A DNA stretch of 64,000 nt from Mycetocola tolaasinivorans (GTDB lineage Bacteria; Actinomycetota; Actinomycetes; Actinomycetales; Microbacteriaceae): contig NZ_RCUX01000003.1 of assembly GCF_003667565.1 (NCBI RefSeq), positions 331,039-395,038 of the forward strand. The letters run 5' to 3'. The position numbers and the translations under genes are program-made. Positions 34,466 to 45,597 of this stretch are shown one piece after another (the stretch's first letter is position 1; each line of letters opens with the position of its first letter). The notes under the pieces are model-generated. The model did no database searches. It saw only the letters and a list, made by a program, of their open reading frames with translations, and was not told the origin of the DNA.

Positions 34466-36469
34466 CTACAGGCGGATCTCCGGGTCATCAAACCGAACCT
34501 TAAGTGTAGGGGCCGGGCGGGCCGGACGCGCACCCGCGCGCGGGGCACGGCGTTTTGTCGCGTACTCGATCACCGCGGCGCGCAGCTCGGTGGCCACCCG
34601 GGTGCCCGCGGCAAAGTCGAATCGCACCACAGCGCGAGACTCCCCGCTGGGCCGCCCCGTCTCCTCCTGAATCACCGGGACGGGCCCCAGGATGTCTCCG
34701 GGAGGCAGGCCCTGAAGGCTCGTGAGGACATCGCGGATCGCGTCATCCTGCCCGGTGATCGTCGCGAGGCGTACGGCCGGAGGAAAACGCAGGGCCTTGC
34801 GGTCGATGAGCTCGGCGCTCGCAAACTCCGCCTGATTCCAGGTCGCAAACGCGCGCGCGAGCTCCCCACCCACGCCCACCAGCAGCACGGTGGCACCGGG
34901 GGCGGCGAGGGCCGCCGCGTGCGACCACCAGCGCAGGCAGTCCGAGGCAATGCTCAGGGATTCGGCGGCGAGCATGCGGTCGCCATCCAGCAGGAGCACG
35001 GCGCGATATCCGCCGTGAGCGATGGGTTCGGCACCGCGGGTGGCCACGATCAGGGCGGGGCGATCGGGCACCGTCAGCACGGTCTTCTCCCCGTCGGCCA
35101 CGATCACCGTGGTGGCGGGAAACGCGCGGCCGAGCTCCTCGGCGGTGCGTCCGGTTCCGCGGGTCACCAGGCGAAACTCGGTGCCCTCGCAGGTCGCGCA
35201 GACCCATCCGGCGGCCAGGTGCCCACAGAGCGTACAGGCGGGGGCGGCACCACGCGCGGGAATCCCGAGCGGGCCATGGCAGGCGGTACAGCGGGCGGCG
35301 TCACCGCAGCGCTTGCAGGAGAGCATCGGGGCGTATCCCGGGCGCGCCACCTGCACCAGCACCGGCCCCTCCTTCACAGACTCGGCGATGGTACGCCAGG
35401 CGGCGGAGGGGATGCGCACGGCGGCGGCCGGGCCCTCCCCCTGGTCCTGCTGCTCGGTCACGATGATCTTGGGGCGCTGGCGCGGCTGGGGATCCAGCGG
35501 CCGCACAAAGCCCATCTCCACGAGGCGCTGCGTTTCGACGCTGCGCGAGTGCGAGGCAAACACCAGCGCGGCACCGGACTGCTCCTGACGAATGAGCGCC
35601 GCGTCCCGGGCGTGCACATAGGGAGCGAGCGGCTCGGCGTGCAGCGGATCGCCGTCGTTCCAGAGGGCGATCAGCCCCAGGTTGTGAGCCGGCGCGTAAA
35701 CCGCCGAGCGATTGCCGATGATGATCCGCGGGCGCGGTTCGAGCGCCGCGAGAAAGGCGCGGTAGCGGTCGGGGTTCGGCTGCTTCGCATCCATCCGCAG
35801 AATGTCGACGATCGGTACGCGGTCCTCGAGGGCGAGCAGGAGCTGATCGAGATCCCGATAGTCGGGTACCACGAGGATCGCGCTCTCCCCCGCCGCATAG
35901 CGATCCAGCGCCGCCTCGGCCAGGGTAATGGCCCAGCGTCCCACGGGAGCCTCCTGCGGGCCGGGCAGCACACCCGGCAGGGCATCCAGCGCGATGCGCT
36001 CGTGCGCGGCCAGGGCAGCCGCCAGAGTGTCCGGGTACCCGGTGATCGGCACGGCACTCACCTGCGGGGTTTCCGGTGCCACGTCGGCGCCGCGCTCCTC
36101 ATGCTCGGCGATCCACGCGCGCTCCACCCGCACCTGGCGGCCAGGAATCGCCAACCGGAGAATCCCGTTGGCTGAACCAGCGGCGCGGTCGGCGGCGCGC
36201 CGCGCGAGCGCCCACACCTCGGGGGTGAGCACCCGCGCGGGTGACACGACCTCGCCAAGGTCACTGAGCTTCCCGGAGAACTCCGCGTCACTCGTGACCT
36301 CGACGATGTAGCCGGCCGCACCGTTCTTCAGCGATCGCCAGGGCACCACGACCCGCACGCCGGGCAGCGCGACCCCCGCGAGTTCCGGCGGAATCCGGAA
36401 GTCGAACGGGTGGTCGAGTTGGGGCAGGGGCGAGTCGATCAGCACCCTGGCGATGCTGGCCGAGGTCAT
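34466..36469 (-). CDS. priA: Primosomal protein N' (PriA), degenerate helicase type
   Basis: Homologue of the replication restart protein PriA, 667 residues. The N-terminal 3'-DNA-binding domain (LPQLDHPFDFRIP...GVRVVVPWR) and the zinc cysteines (CKRCGDAARCTAC, CTLCG, CATC) are clear. The ATPase motifs are not: where Walker A should lie (about residues 165-185) the sequence is GVLPGPQEAPVGRW, with no GxGKT/S. Actinobacterial PriA proteins are known to lack helicase motifs, so this probably acts as a DNA-binding loader scaffold. The ATG at 36469 directly follows the metK stop. Confidence 0.93.
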   Translation of the reverse strand: MTSASIARVLIDSPLPQLDHPFDFRIPPELAGVALPGVRVVVPWRSLKNGAAGYIVEVTSDAEFSGKLSDLGEVVSPARVLTPEVWALARRAADRAAGSANGILRLAIPGRQVRVERAWIAEHEERGADVAPETPQVSAVPITGYPDTLAAALAAHERIALDALPGVLPGPQEAPVGRWAITLAEAALDRYAAGESAILVVPDYRDLDQLLLALEDRVPIVDILRMDAKQPNPDRYRAFLAALEPRPRIIIGNRSAVYAPAHNLGLIALWNDGDPLHAEPLAPYVHARDAALIRQEQSGAALVFASHSRSVETQRLVEMGFVRPLDPQPRQRPKIIVTEQQDQGEGPAAAVRIPSAAWRTIAESVKEGPVLVQVARPGYAPMLSCKRCGDAARCTACHGPLGIPARGAAPACTLCGHLAAGWVCATCEGTEFRLVTRGTGRTAEELGRAFPATTVIVADGEKTVLTVPDRPALIVATRGAEPIAHGGYRAVLLLDGDRMLAAESLSIASDCLRWWSHAAALAAPGATVLLVGVGGELARAFATWNQAEFASAELIDRKALRFPPAVRLATITGQDDAIRDVLTSLQGLPPGDILGPVPVIQEETGRPSGESRAVVRFDFAAGTRVATELRAAVIEYATKRRAPRAGARPARPAPTLKVRFDDPEIRL

Positions 36470-37663
36470 TTAGATTCCGGCGGCGCTTCGCAGGTCGCTG
36501 ACCCGGTCAAGCTTCTCCCAGGTGAAGTCCGGGAGCTCGCGGCCGAAGTGACCGTAGGCCGCGGTCTGGCGGTAGATCGGGCGCAGCAGGTCGAGGTCAC
36601 GCACGATCGCGCCGGGGCGCAGGTCAAAGACGTCGCGGATCGCCGAAACGATGCGCTCCTCGGGGATGGTGTTGGTGCCGAAGGTCTCAACGTACAGACC
36701 CACGGGTGCCGCCTTACCGATGGCGTAGGCAACCTGAACCTCAAGCTTCTCGGCGAAGCCGGCGGCCACGGCGTTCTTCGCGACCCAGCGCATCGCGTAG
36801 GCGGCCGAGCGGTCCACCTTCGACGGGTCCTTACCCGAGAACGCACCACCACCGTGGCGGGAGGCTCCGCCGTAGGTGTCGATGATGATCTTGCGGCCGG
36901 TGAGGCCGGCATCGCCCATCGGGCCACCGATCACAAAACGACCGGTGGGGTTGATCAGGGTGTTGCGACCCGAGGTGTCGAGGTCGAGTTCGGCGAGCAC
37001 CGGGTCGATGACCAGGGCCTCCACCTCGCGGCGCAGACGCTCGGTGGTGACCTCGTCGCGGTGCTGGGTCGAGAGCACAACGGTCTCGACGGTGCGCGGG
37101 ATGATGCCCTCGTAGCCGATGGTGACCTGGGTCTTACCGTCGGGGCGCAGGTAGTCGAGCTCGCCGCTCTTGCGCACCTCGGAGAGGCGCTCGGCGAGGC
37201 GGTGCGAGATCCAGCTGGGCAGCGGCATGTACTGCGGGGTTTCGGTGGTGGCGAAACCGAACATGATGCCCTGGTCGCCGGCACCCTGCAGGTCGAGTGC
37301 GTCGGCACTGGTGCCCTCGCGGGTTTCGAATGCGGTGTCGACGCCCTGGGCGATGTCCGGAGACTGCGCGCCGATAGAGACGTTCACGCCGCAGGAGGCG
37401 CCGTCAAAGCCGGTCTCGGAGCTGTTGTAGCCGATTCCCAGAATGACGTCGCGGACGATGGCGGGAATCTCCACGTAGGCGGAGGTGGTGACCTCACCGG
37501 CGACCTGAACCAGGCCGGTGGTGACGAGGGTTTCCACGGCCACGCGGGCGGTGGGATCCTCGGTGATGAGGGCGTCCAGGATGGAGTCGGAGATCTGGTC
37601 ACAGATCTTGTCCGGGTGACCCTCGGTCACGGATTCGGAGGTAAACAGGCGCAAATCGGTCAT
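36470..37663 (-). CDS. metK: S-adenosylmethionine synthase
   Basis: Makes S-adenosylmethionine from methionine and ATP. The 397 residues carry [20 protein letters not shown] near the N-terminus, the [10 protein letters not shown] signature, the P-loop-like [19 protein letters not shown] and the C-terminal GHFGR. The ATG at 37663 was chosen because it starts [10 protein letters not shown] and has GAGGAG 7 nt upstream; the longer opening to 37678 covers that ribosome binding site. No room exists for a SAM riboswitch (50 bp to coaBC). Confidence 0.98.
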   Translation of the reverse strand: MTDLRLFTSESVTEGHPDKICDQISDSILDALITEDPTARVAVETLVTTGLVQVAGEVTTSAYVEIPAIVRDVILGIGYNSSETGFDGASCGVNVSIGAQSPDIAQGVDTAFETREGTSADALDLQGAGDQGIMFGFATTETPQYMPLPSWISHRLAERLSEVRKSGELDYLRPDGKTQVTIGYEGIIPRTVETVVLSTQHRDEVTTERLRREVEALVIDPVLAELDLDTSGRNTLINPTGRFVIGGPMGDAGLTGRKIIIDTYGGASRHGGGAFSGKDPSKVDRSAAYAMRWVAKNAVAAGFAEKLEVQVAYAIGKAAPVGLYVETFGTNTIPEERIVSAIRDVFDLRPGAIVRDLDLLRPIYRQTAAYGHFGRELPDFTWEKLDRVSDLRSAAGI

Positions 37664-37713
37664 GGTGGTACTCCTCAAAGGTGCTGCGAGACTATAAAAA
37701 TCGCGAGTGGATG

Positions 37714-38916
37714 TTAGCCGGCGGTGACGGCGGTGAGGATGGCATCGGCCACCTCACGCTTCGTACCGGAGGCCTCACCAACTATAGTGCCGGTGGCATC
37801 CAGAATGATGACCGTGTTACGGTCGGCGCCGAAGCCGTCGTTCCAGCCCACGGCGTTCAGGCAGAGGAAGTCACAGCCCTTGCGCGCGAGCTTGGCTCGG
37901 CCAAGCTCGAGCAGGTGTTCCCGGTCACGCGAGGTTTCGGCGGCAAATCCAACGATGATCTGCTCGGGACGAGACAGCGCCGGCAGGCCCGCCAGGATGT
38001 CCGGGTTCTTTTCGAGCTCGAGGGTGAGCGTGTCTCCACGCTCCTCCTTTTTGATCTTTGTTTCGCTGACCTGCACCGGGCGGTAATCCGCCACGGCGGC
38101 GGCCATGATCACGATGTCCACCCGCGGCAGCGCCTCGTGCACCGCGCGCTGAAGCTCGGCGGCGGTCTGCACGCCGTGGCCGGGCACGTGGTTCGGCAGG
38201 GTCTCATCAACGCTCGCGGTGATGAGTTCCACCTCCGCGCCGCGCAGGTGCGCGGCGGTGGCCAGCGCGATGCCCTGCTTACCACTCGAGCGATTACCCA
38301 GGTACCGCACCGGGTCCAGGGGTTCGCGGGTGCCGCCCGCGGTGATCAGGATGCGCTTTCCGCGCAGGTCACCGGCGGCATCGGGCACGAGGCCGAGCCC
38401 GGCGTCCACGATGTCCTCCGGTTCGCTCATCCGGCCGGGGCCGCTGTCGGTGCCGGTCAGCTGACCGCTCTCGGGGCCCACGATGTGAATCCCACGCTCG
38501 CGCAGGGTCGCGATGTTGGCGACCGTCGCCGGGTTCTGCCACATCTCGGTGTGCATCGCCGGGGCCACCAGCACGGGCGCACGGGTCGCCAGAATGGTGT
38601 TGCCCAGGAGGTCATCCGCGATGCCTGCAGCCAGCTTTGCGAGGGTGTTGGCGGTGGCCGGAGCGATGATCACGAGGTCGGCACGCTGGCCCAGGGCCAC
38701 GTGGCGCACCTCGGACACGTCGGTGTACAGATCGGTGGCCAGCGGCTGGCGCGAGATTGCCTCCCAGGTGGGTGCACCCACGAAGTTCAGCGCGTGCTCG
38801 GTCGCGATGACCTGAACACGGTGCCCCGCACGAACCAACAAACGGACGACACCGACTGCCTTATACGCAGCGATGCCGCCCGTTACCCCGACAACAATGT
38901 TGAGCGCGGAGGTCAT
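37714..38916 (-). CDS. coaBC: Bifunctional CoaBC (PPC synthetase/decarboxylase)
   Basis: Joins cysteine to 4'-phosphopantothenate and decarboxylates the product, for coenzyme A synthesis. This 400-residue fusion has an N-terminal flavin decarboxylase CoaC ([32 protein letters not shown]) and C-terminal CoaB ([34 protein letters not shown] and a late lysine-rich KIKK loop). The ATG at 38916 is 10 nt past the rpoZ stop; the longer in-frame opening to 39036 runs back through rpoZ. Confidence 0.97.
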   Translation of the reverse strand: MTSALNIVVGVTGGIAAYKAVGVVRLLVRAGHRVQVIATEHALNFVGAPTWEAISRQPLATDLYTDVSEVRHVALGQRADLVIIAPATANTLAKLAAGIADDLLGNTILATRAPVLVAPAMHTEMWQNPATVANIATLRERGIHIVGPESGQLTGTDSGPGRMSEPEDIVDAGLGLVPDAAGDLRGKRILITAGGTREPLDPVRYLGNRSSGKQGIALATAAHLRGAEVELITASVDETLPNHVPGHGVQTAAELQRAVHEALPRVDIVIMAAAVADYRPVQVSETKIKKEERGDTLTLELEKNPDILAGLPALSRPEQIIVGFAAETSRDREHLLELGRAKLARKGCDFLCLNAVGWNDGFGADRNTVIILDATGTIVGEASGTKREVADAILTAVTAG

Positions 38917-38926
38917 TGGGAGGTGA

Positions 38927-39184
38927 TTACTCGGCGATCGGCTTGATCGTGAGCTTGTCCTCGTTGATCTCGTGCATCGCGATCGACAGCGGCTTGTCCT
39001 CCATGGTGGAGTCAACCAGCGGACCAACGTTGTCAAACAGCGAGCCCTCGTGCAGATCGGTGTAGTAGTCGTTGATCTGGCGGGCGCGCTTGGAGGCGAA
39101 GATCACCAGAGCGTACTTGGACTCGACCTTGGTGAGCAGGTCGTCGATCGACGGATCGATAATTCCCTTGGGCTTTTCAACCAT
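38927..39184 (-). CDS. rpoZ: RNA polymerase omega subunit
   Basis: Small subunit that helps fold and assemble the beta' subunit of RNA polymerase. It has 85 residues. [29 protein letters not shown] is the omega signature. The ATG at 39184 has GAGGAG 10 nt upstream; the in-frame GTG three codons earlier is only 1 nt from that site. It lies in the conserved gmk-rpoZ-coaBC-metK order. Confidence 0.96.
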   Translation of the reverse strand: MVEKPKGIIDPSIDDLLTKVESKYALVIFASKRARQINDYYTDLHEGSLFDNVGPLVDSTMEDKPLSIAMHEINEDKLTIKPIAE

Positions 39185-39251
39185 GTGGTTCACACTCCTC
39201 GTGTGGTTTACGCGGGGTTAGCGCGGTGGTGAACGGTGCGGCGGGCGCGGA

Positions 39252-40181
39252 TCAGCGCGCGGCGACACCGCGAAGCTGAATCAAGTCTACGACCTCGGCC
39301 GCCGCTTCGGCGACTTCACCGTTGACAATTTGATAATCGAACTCGTCCGCCGCGGCTAATTCGGTGCGGGCGGTCTCGAGCCGGCGCGCCTGTTCCTCCG
39401 CGGATTCGGTGCCTCGACCGGTCAGTCGGCGCACCAGTTCGTCCCAGCTCGGCGGCTGCAAAAACACCAGTGCAGCCTCGGGCATGGCGGCCTTCACGAG
39501 GCGTGCGCCCTGAATGTCGATCTCCAGGATCACGCTGGTGCCGCGAGACAGGGCCTCGCGTACCGGGCCGCGCGGGGTGCCGTAGCGGTGGGTGCCGTGC
39601 ACGGTGGCGTATTCGAGGAGTTCGCCGCGCTCGATCAGCGAGTCGAACTCGGCGTTGTCCACGAAGTAGTAGTCCACACCGTGGGTTTCGCCCGGACGCG
39701 GGTCGCGGGTCGTGGCCGAAATTGACAACTGAACCTGCGGGTAGTTTTCGCGAATGTGGCGCACCACGGTGCCCTTACCGACGGCGGTGGGGCCGGCGAT
39801 CACGAGCAGACGGCTCACCGGGTGGCGTCCGATCGACTCGCGGGCGTGCAGGAACTCCTCCAGGCGCACGCGCTGGTGACGGCCGAGGCCGCCCAGGCGC
39901 TTTGCCGGGGAAATGCTCAGCTCCTCCAGGATGCGGCCGAGCTTGGTGCGGCCAATGGCCGGAATCGCCAGCAGGAAGTCGGTGATGCGCAGGCGCCCCT
40001 CGACACCCTCGGTCTCCTCGGTGGCGCGCGCGAGCACGTCGAGCGGGCGACGGGCACCGGCCGCGATCTCCGCCTTGACCGCGGCGCGGGCACGACGCGC
40101 GGCAACGGCCGCACGGGAGGCCGCGACGCGGTCTACCTCGGGCAGGTCGCGGGTGACCGCGGCGTTCTCGGCGGCGCTCAT
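39252..40181 (-). CDS. gmk: Fusion of actinobacterial integration host factor (mIHF) and guanylate kinase
   Basis: 309 residues, about 100 more than a normal guanylate kinase. Residues of about 15-112 match the actinobacterial DNA-binding factor mIHF, with ITDFLLAIPAIGRTKLGRILEELSI and KRLGGLGRHQRVRLEE. Residues of about 122-309 are guanylate kinase: P-loop AGPTAVGKGT (129-138), SATTRDPRPGE GMP-binding block and ILEIDIQGA. There is no stop between them. The two are separate neighbours (mihF-gmk) in mycobacteria, so this is a natural fusion. The kinase phosphorylates GMP to GDP; the head may bind DNA. The start lacks a strong Shine-Dalgarno. Confidence 0.9.
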   Translation of the reverse strand: MSAAENAAVTRDLPEVDRVAASRAAVAARRARAAVKAEIAAGARRPLDVLARATEETEGVEGRLRITDFLLAIPAIGRTKLGRILEELSISPAKRLGGLGRHQRVRLEEFLHARESIGRHPVSRLLVIAGPTAVGKGTVVRHIRENYPQVQLSISATTRDPRPGETHGVDYYFVDNAEFDSLIERGELLEYATVHGTHRYGTPRGPVREALSRGTSVILEIDIQGARLVKAAMPEAALVFLQPPSWDELVRRLTGRGTESAEEQARRLETARTELAAADEFDYQIVNGEVAEAAAEVVDLIQLRGVAAR

Positions 40182-40235
40182 GCGGGTACCACGTTCGAGC
40201 GGTGGGCTACTCGGCGAGGCCGATGCGGGGTCGTA

Positions 40236-41132
40236 CTAGGCACGGTCATACTCCACGGCGATTTCCTGGGTCATAGAAACAATTGCTCCCGTGATGTTAC
40301 CTGGTCCAGCACCAAGAACGCTGCGCGACGCCGAAACAATCACACCGGGTGCCAGCGGTCCATAGATGGCGCGGGTGTCGGCGAGGCGTGCGCCCTGCGC
40401 TCCGAACCCCGGGGCGAGGATCGGAAGTGCGGGCTCGGGGGCCACATCAAAGGCGAGGTCAAAGTCGGCGAGGTTCAGGGTGGCGCCCACAACGAGGCCC
40501 ACACCGCCATAAGGGCCGCTCTCGGCGGCGTTCCAGGCTGCAACCTCATCCACGATCTGCCGGGAGACGCGCGGTCCGTCATCCCCCACGCGGGCGCGCT
40601 GGATCGCGCGCCCCTCGGGGTTCGAGGTGGCGGCCAGCACGAAGAGGCCCTTACCGCGCTCGCGGGCGAGTTCCATGGGCTTCGAAATCGATCCGACACC
40701 CTGGAATGCACTAATGGTCATCGCATCGGATTCGAGCGGTGAGCCCTCGGCCATCCACGACTGACCGTAGGCCTCAACCGAGGTGCCGACGTCTCCGCGC
40801 TTGCAGTCGGCGATCACCAGAATGCCCGCGGAACGCGCGGTCTGAATGACCTCCTCAAGAGCCGCGTAGCCGGCGGACCCGAAGCGCTCGAAAAACGCGA
40901 CCTGCGGCTTGACGATGCCGGCACCACCCTGCACGGTGGCCTCGACCACCCGCAGGCCGAACTCACGCACGCCCGCGGCGCTGTCGGCGAGGCCCCACTG
41001 CTCCAGGAGGAACGAGTGCGGGTCGATGCCGACGCACAGGCGGCCGCGGCTGGCGAACACATCCGCCAGACGCTGGCCGAAGCCCCCGGCGGCGAGGTTA
41101 CCCTCGCCACCGGGGGTCACGGCCGCGCTCAC
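40236..41132 (-). CDS. pyrF: Orotidine 5'-phosphate decarboxylase (type 2)
   Basis: Last step of UMP synthesis. The 298-residue, larger (mycobacterial-type) form has [21 protein letters not shown], and the catalytic [22 protein letters not shown] and [11 protein letters not shown] bind phosphate. The GTG start overlaps the carB stop (GTGA). It closes the pyr operon and precedes the mIHF-gmk gene by 54 bp. Confidence 0.97.
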   Translation of the reverse strand: MSAAVTPGGEGNLAAGGFGQRLADVFASRGRLCVGIDPHSFLLEQWGLADSAAGVREFGLRVVEATVQGGAGIVKPQVAFFERFGSAGYAALEEVIQTARSAGILVIADCKRGDVGTSVEAYGQSWMAEGSPLESDAMTISAFQGVGSISKPMELARERGKGLFVLAATSNPEGRAIQRARVGDDGPRVSRQIVDEVAAWNAAESGPYGGVGLVVGATLNLADFDLAFDVAPEPALPILAPGFGAQGARLADTRAIYGPLAPGVIVSASRSVLGAGPGNITGAIVSMTQEIAVEYDRA

Positions 41133-44100
41133 GCGGAGGCCGGAGCCGAGGCCGCGAGGCGCTCGGCGCGATCGATCGCGTAGTCCTGCAGCGAACGCAC
41201 CTCGAAGCCGTTGCGGATGGCCTCGATCGAGGACACCGCGGCGGACAGCTCGGCGATGGTGGTGAACAGCGGCTTGTCCGCGGCCACCGTGGCGGCGCGG
41301 ATCTCGTAGCCGTCGGCGCGGGCGCTGGAACCGGAGGGGGTGTTGATCACAACGTCGATCTTGCGGGCGTTGATCAGGTCCACGATGGTGGGGTCGCCGT
41401 CTACCGAGCCCTCGCTGTGCTTGCGCACGGTGCGGGCCTGGATGCCGTTGCGGACCAGGATCTCGGCGGTTCCCTCGGTGGCGAGCAGCTCGTAGCCGAG
41501 CTCCTGCAGGCGCAGGGCGGGCAGCACGATCGCACGCTTGTCCTCATCGGTCACCGAGACGAACACGGTGCCGCTCAGCGGAATGGCGCTGGAGGCAGCG
41601 GCCTGGCTCTTGGCGAAGGCACGCGGGAAGTCGCGGTCGATACCCATGACCTCACCGGTCGAGCGCATCTCCGGGCCGAGCAGGGAGTCCACGACCTTGC
41701 CCTCCTTGGTGCGGAAGCGCTTGAAGGGCAGCACGGCCTCCTTCACGGCGACCGGGGAGTCCAGCGGAACGCGCGAGCCGTCGACCTCGGGCAGCATGCC
41801 CTCCTCGACCAGCTCATCGATGGTCTTGCCCACCATGAGCAGCGAGGCGGCCTTTGCCAGCGGGATACCGAGCGCCTTGGAGACGAAAGGTACGGTGCGC
41901 GAGGCGCGGGGGTTTGCCTCGAGGACATAGAGGATACCGGCGCTGATGGCGAACTGAACGTTCAGCAGGCCGCGGACGCCCACGCCCTTGGCGATGGCTT
42001 CGGTGGCCTCGCGGACGCGGTCGATCTGGGCGCGGCCCAGGGTCACCGGGGGCAGGGTGCAGCACGAGTCACCAGAGTGGATACCGGCCTCCTCGAGGTG
42101 CTCCATGACGCCACCGATGTAGAGGCGATTGCCGTCGTAGAGAGCGTCCACATCGATCTCGATCGCGTCGTCGAGGAAGCGGTCCACCAGCAGGGGGTGG
42201 TCGGGGCCGATGAGGGCCTGGCCCTCCTGGCGCACGAAGTAGTCGCGCACGGCGTCGGTCGAGTAGACGATTTCCATGCCACGGCCACCGAGCACGAAGC
42301 TCGGGCGCACGAGCACCGGGTAGCCGATGTTCTCGGCGACCTCGATGGCCTCCTCCACGTTGTGGGCGATGCCGTTACGGGGAGCCAGCAGGCCACCCTC
42401 GTCGAGGATGCGGGCGAACTCGCCACGCTGCTCGGCGAGGTCGATGTTCTCCGGGGTGGTGCCGAGGATCGGTACACCGGCGTCCTTGAGACCCTGGGCG
42501 AGGCCCAGCGCGGTCTGGCCGCCGAGCTGCACGACGACACCCACGAGCTCGCCGGACTGGCTCTCGGCGTGGATGACCTCGAGGACATCCTCAAGGGTCA
42601 GCGGCTCGAAGTACAGGCGGTCCGAGGTGTCGTAGTCGGTGGACACGGTCTCGGGGTTGCAGTTGATCATGATGGTTTCAAAACCAGCATCGTGCAGCGC
42701 GAAGGAGGAGTGTACGCAGGAGTAGTCAAACTCCACACCCTGGCCGATGCGGTTCGGGCCGGATCCGAGGATCACAACCTTCTTGCGGTCGGACGGTGCC
42801 ACCTCGGTCTCGAAGTCGTAGCTCGAGTAGTGGTACGGGGTGAGGGCGGGGAATTCGCCGGCGCAGGTGTCGACGGTCTTGAAGACCGGGCGCAGACCGA
42901 AACCGTGGCGGATTCCGCGAACCTCGGCCTCGGTGAGGCCGCGCAGCTCGGCGATCTGGGCGTCGCTGAAGCCGTGGTCCTTGGCCTGGGCCAGGACGGA
43001 CTCGGTCAGCTCGTCCGCACCGGCAACGAAGTCGGCGACGTCGTTGATCAGGGCGATCTGGTCGATGAACCAGGGGTCCATGCCGGTGGCCTCGAAGGCC
43101 TGCTCCACGGTGGCGCCGGCGCGCAGTGCCTGCTGCAGGGTGACGATGCGGCCATCGGTCGGGGTGGCCGACACGGTCAGCAGCTCCTCGGCCGAGCGGG
43201 TCTCGGTACCCCAGTGGAAGGAGGAGCCGCGCTTCTCGAGCGAGCGCAGCGCCTTCTGCAGGGCGGTGGTGTAGTTGCGGCCGATGGCCATGGCCTCACC
43301 CACCGACTTCATGGTGGTGGTCAGGGTGGCGTCGGCGGCCGGGAACTTCTCGAATGCGAAGCGGGGAACCTTGACCACGACGTAGTCGAGGGTCGGCTCG
43401 AAGCTCGCCGGGGTCACCTTGGTGATGTCGTTGGGGATCTCGTCCAGGCGGTAGCCGATGGCGAGCTTCGCGGCGATCTTGGCGATCGGGAAGCCGGTGG
43501 CCTTCGAGGCCAGGGCCGAGGAGCGGGAGACACGCGGGTTCATCTCGATGACGATGATGCGGCCGTTGGAGGGGTCGATGGCGAACTGCACGTTGCAGCC
43601 ACCGGTGTCCACGCCCACGGAGCGGATGATGTCGATACCGATGTCGCGCATGCGCTGGTACTCACGGTCGGTGAGGGTCAGGGCCGGGGCCACGGTGATG
43701 GAGTCACCGGTGTGCACACCCACGGGGTCGACGTTCTCGATCGAGCAGACCACAACGGTGTTGTCGCTGCCGTCACGCATGAGCTCGAGCTCGTACTCCT
43801 TCCAGCCGAGGATGGACTCCTCCAGGAGGACCTCGGTGGTCGGGCTCGACTGCAGACCGTCGGTGGTGATGCGGATGAGCTCCTCTTCGGTGTACGCGAA
43901 GCCCGAGCCGAGGCCTCCCATGGTGAAGGACGGACGCACAACCAGGGGGTAACCCAGGTCCTTGGCGTACTCGATGGCGTCTTCCACGGTGTGGGCGATG
44001 TGCGAGCGGGCGACGTCGGCACCGGCCTCGATCACGAGCTCCTTGAAGAGCTGGCGGTCCTCACCCTTCTGGATGGCCTCGATCTTGGCGCCGATCAGCT

Positions 44101-44440
44101 CGACGTTGTACTTCTCCAGGATGCCCAGCTCGTCGAGCTGAATGGCGGCGTTCAGCGCGGTCTGGCCACCGAGGGTGGGCAGGATGGCGTCGGGGCGCTC
44201 CTTGGCGATGATCGATTCGATGACCTCGGGGGTGATCGGCTCGACGTAGGTGGCGTCGGCGAAGTCGGGGTCGGTCATGATCGTGGCGGGGTTCGAGTTG
44301 ACCAGGATCACCCGGATTCCCTCGGCGCGCAGCACGCGGCACGCCTGGGTGCCGGAGTAGTCGAACTCACAGGCCTGACCGATAACGATCGGGCCGGAGC
44401 CGATGACGAGGACGGAGTTAATATCGTCGCGCTTGGGCAT
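41129..44440 (-). CDS. carB: Carbamoyl-phosphate synthase large chain
   Basis: Makes carbamoyl phosphate from bicarbonate, two ATP and ammonia supplied by CarA; it feeds both pyrimidine and arginine synthesis. At 1103 residues it has full length. It starts [32 protein letters not shown] (split here: [19 protein letters not shown]). There are two homologous ATP-grasp halves, repeated SGPNRIGQG in the second, and a C-terminal methylglyoxal-synthase-like allosteric domain (about 950-1090). The start overlaps the carA stop by one base (TAATG). Confidence 0.98.
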   Translation of the reverse strand: MPKRDDINSVLVIGSGPIVIGQACEFDYSGTQACRVLRAEGIRVILVNSNPATIMTDPDFADATYVEPITPEVIESIIAKERPDAILPTLGGQTALNAAIQLDELGILEKYNVELIGAKIEAIQKGEDRQLFKELVIEAGADVARSHIAHTVEDAIEYAKDLGYPLVVRPSFTMGGLGSGFAYTEEELIRITTDGLQSSPTTEVLLEESILGWKEYELELMRDGSDNTVVVCSIENVDPVGVHTGDSITVAPALTLTDREYQRMRDIGIDIIRSVGVDTGGCNVQFAIDPSNGRIIVIEMNPRVSRSSALASKATGFPIAKIAAKLAIGYRLDEIPNDITKVTPASFEPTLDYVVVKVPRFAFEKFPAADATLTTTMKSVGEAMAIGRNYTTALQKALRSLEKRGSSFHWGTETRSAEELLTVSATPTDGRIVTLQQALRAGATVEQAFEATGMDPWFIDQIALINDVADFVAGADELTESVLAQAKDHGFSDAQIAELRGLTEAEVRGIRHGFGLRPVFKTVDTCAGEFPALTPYHYSSYDFETEVAPSDRKKVVILGSGPNRIGQGVEFDYSCVHSSFALHDAGFETIMINCNPETVSTDYDTSDRLYFEPLTLEDVLEVIHAESQSGELVGVVVQLGGQTALGLAQGLKDAGVPILGTTPENIDLAEQRGEFARILDEGGLLAPRNGIAHNVEEAIEVAENIGYPVLVRPSFVLGGRGMEIVYSTDAVRDYFVRQEGQALIGPDHPLLVDRFLDDAIEIDVDALYDGNRLYIGGVMEHLEEAGIHSGDSCCTLPPVTLGRAQIDRVREATEAIAKGVGVRGLLNVQFAISAGILYVLEANPRASRTVPFVSKALGIPLAKAASLLMVGKTIDELVEEGMLPEVDGSRVPLDSPVAVKEAVLPFKRFRTKEGKVVDSLLGPEMRSTGEVMGIDRDFPRAFAKSQAAASSAIPLSGTVFVSVTDEDKRAIVLPALRLQELGYELLATEGTAEILVRNGIQARTVRKHSEGSVDGDPTIVDLINARKIDVVINTPSGSSARADGYEIRAATVAADKPLFTTIAELSAAVSSIEAIRNGFEVRSLQDYAIDRAERLAASAPASA

Positions 44441-45597
44441 TACTTGGACTCTCCCTTACCGGCGAGAACAACCTCGCGGAAACGTGCAAAAAGATAGTGG
44501 GCGTCGTGCGGGCCGGCCGCAGACTCCGGGTGGTACTGAACGCTGAAGGCCGGGATGTCCAGGCAGCGCAGGCCCTCCACGACGTTGTCGTTCAGGCTGT
44601 AGTGGCTGACCTCGACCTTGCCGAAGCCCTCGGGAGACTCGTGCGAGCCCTCGATGGGCAGGTCCACGGCAAATCCGTGGTTCTGCGAGGTGATCTCGAC
44701 CTTGCCGGTAGCCTTGTCGAGCACGGGCTGGTTGATGCCGCGGTGGCCGAAGGGCAGCTTGTAGGTGTCGAAGCCGAGGGCTCGACCGAGCAGCTGGTTG
44801 CCGAAGCAGATACCGAAGTAGGGCAGGCCGGCACGCAGACCCGCACGCAGCACCTCGACCTGGCCGGAGGCCGCGGCGGGGTCGCCGGGTCCGTTGGAGA
44901 AGAAGAAGGCGTCGGTCTTCAGGGCCAGCAGGCCATCGGGGGTGATGTTCTGCGGGACGACGATGACGTCGAAGCCCTGGTCGGCGAGGTAGCCGAGGGT
45001 CGCGCGCTTCACACCGAGGTCGAGCACGGCGATCGAGCCAATGCGCTCGGTGGTGGCGGGCAGGGTGTAGTTCTCGGTGGTCGAGACGGTGGCCGAGAGG
45101 CTGAGGCCGGCCATCTGCTCCCCCGCGTTCACCGCGGCCACGAGAGCCTCGGCGTCGCTCGAGTAGTCGGCACCGGAGAAGATTCCGCCGCGCATCGATC
45201 CGGCCGAGCGGATGTGGCGGGTCAGGGCGCGGGTGTCGATGCCGGAGATTCCGACGACGTCATCCTCGACCAGGTTGTCGTCGAGGGTGCCCTCCGAGCG
45301 GAAGTTGGAGACGCGACGGGAAGGGTCGCGGACGACGTATCCGGAGACCCAGATCCGATCCGATTCCATGTCGGTCTTGTTGACGCCGGTGATGCCGATG
45401 TGCGGGGCGGTCATCACGACGATCTGACCGGCGTAGGACGGGTCGGTCAGGGTTTCCTGGTACCCGGACATGCCGGTGGTGAAAACAACCTCGCCGAGGG
45501 TGGTGCCCGTCTTGCCATAGGCGGCACCCTCAAAGCGGGTGCCGTCTTCTAGGACGAGGACGGCCGGTTCGGCGGAGCCGAATGCGGTGTTGGTCAT
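44440..45597 (-). CDS. carA: Carbamoyl-phosphate synthase small chain
   Basis: Glutaminase subunit that delivers ammonia to CarB. It has 385 residues: an N-terminal CPSase_sm domain ([14 protein letters not shown]) and a class-I glutamine amidotransferase domain with the nucleophile in [16 protein letters not shown]; the catalytic His and Glu are in [13 protein letters not shown]. The ATG overlaps the stop of the PH-like gene (ATGA). Confidence 0.98.
   Translation of the reverse strand: MTNTAFGSAEPAVLVLEDGTRFEGAAYGKTGTTLGEVVFTTGMSGYQETLTDPSYAGQIVVMTAPHIGITGVNKTDMESDRIWVSGYVVRDPSRRVSNFRSEGTLDDNLVEDDVVGISGIDTRALTRHIRSAGSMRGGIFSGADYSSDAEALVAAVNAGEQMAGLSLSATVSTTENYTLPATTERIGSIAVLDLGVKRATLGYLADQGFDVIVVPQNITPDGLLALKTDAFFFSNGPGDPAAASGQVEVLRAGLRAGLPYFGICFGNQLLGRALGFDTYKLPFGHRGINQPVLDKATGKVEITSQNHGFAVDLPIEGSHESPEGFGKVEVSHYSLNDNVVEGLRCLDIPAFSVQYHPESAAGPHDAHYLFARFREVVLAGKGESK

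Noticed and set aside
37664..37713. SAM riboswitch near metK
   Set aside because: Only 50 bp lie between coaBC and metK and no riboswitch-like fold is visible.
41417..44497. Very long plus-strand open frame (1026 codons) opposite carB
   Set aside because: It is the antisense shadow of carB, common in high-GC genes; its translation has no known motif and is His/Gly/Val-rich noise.
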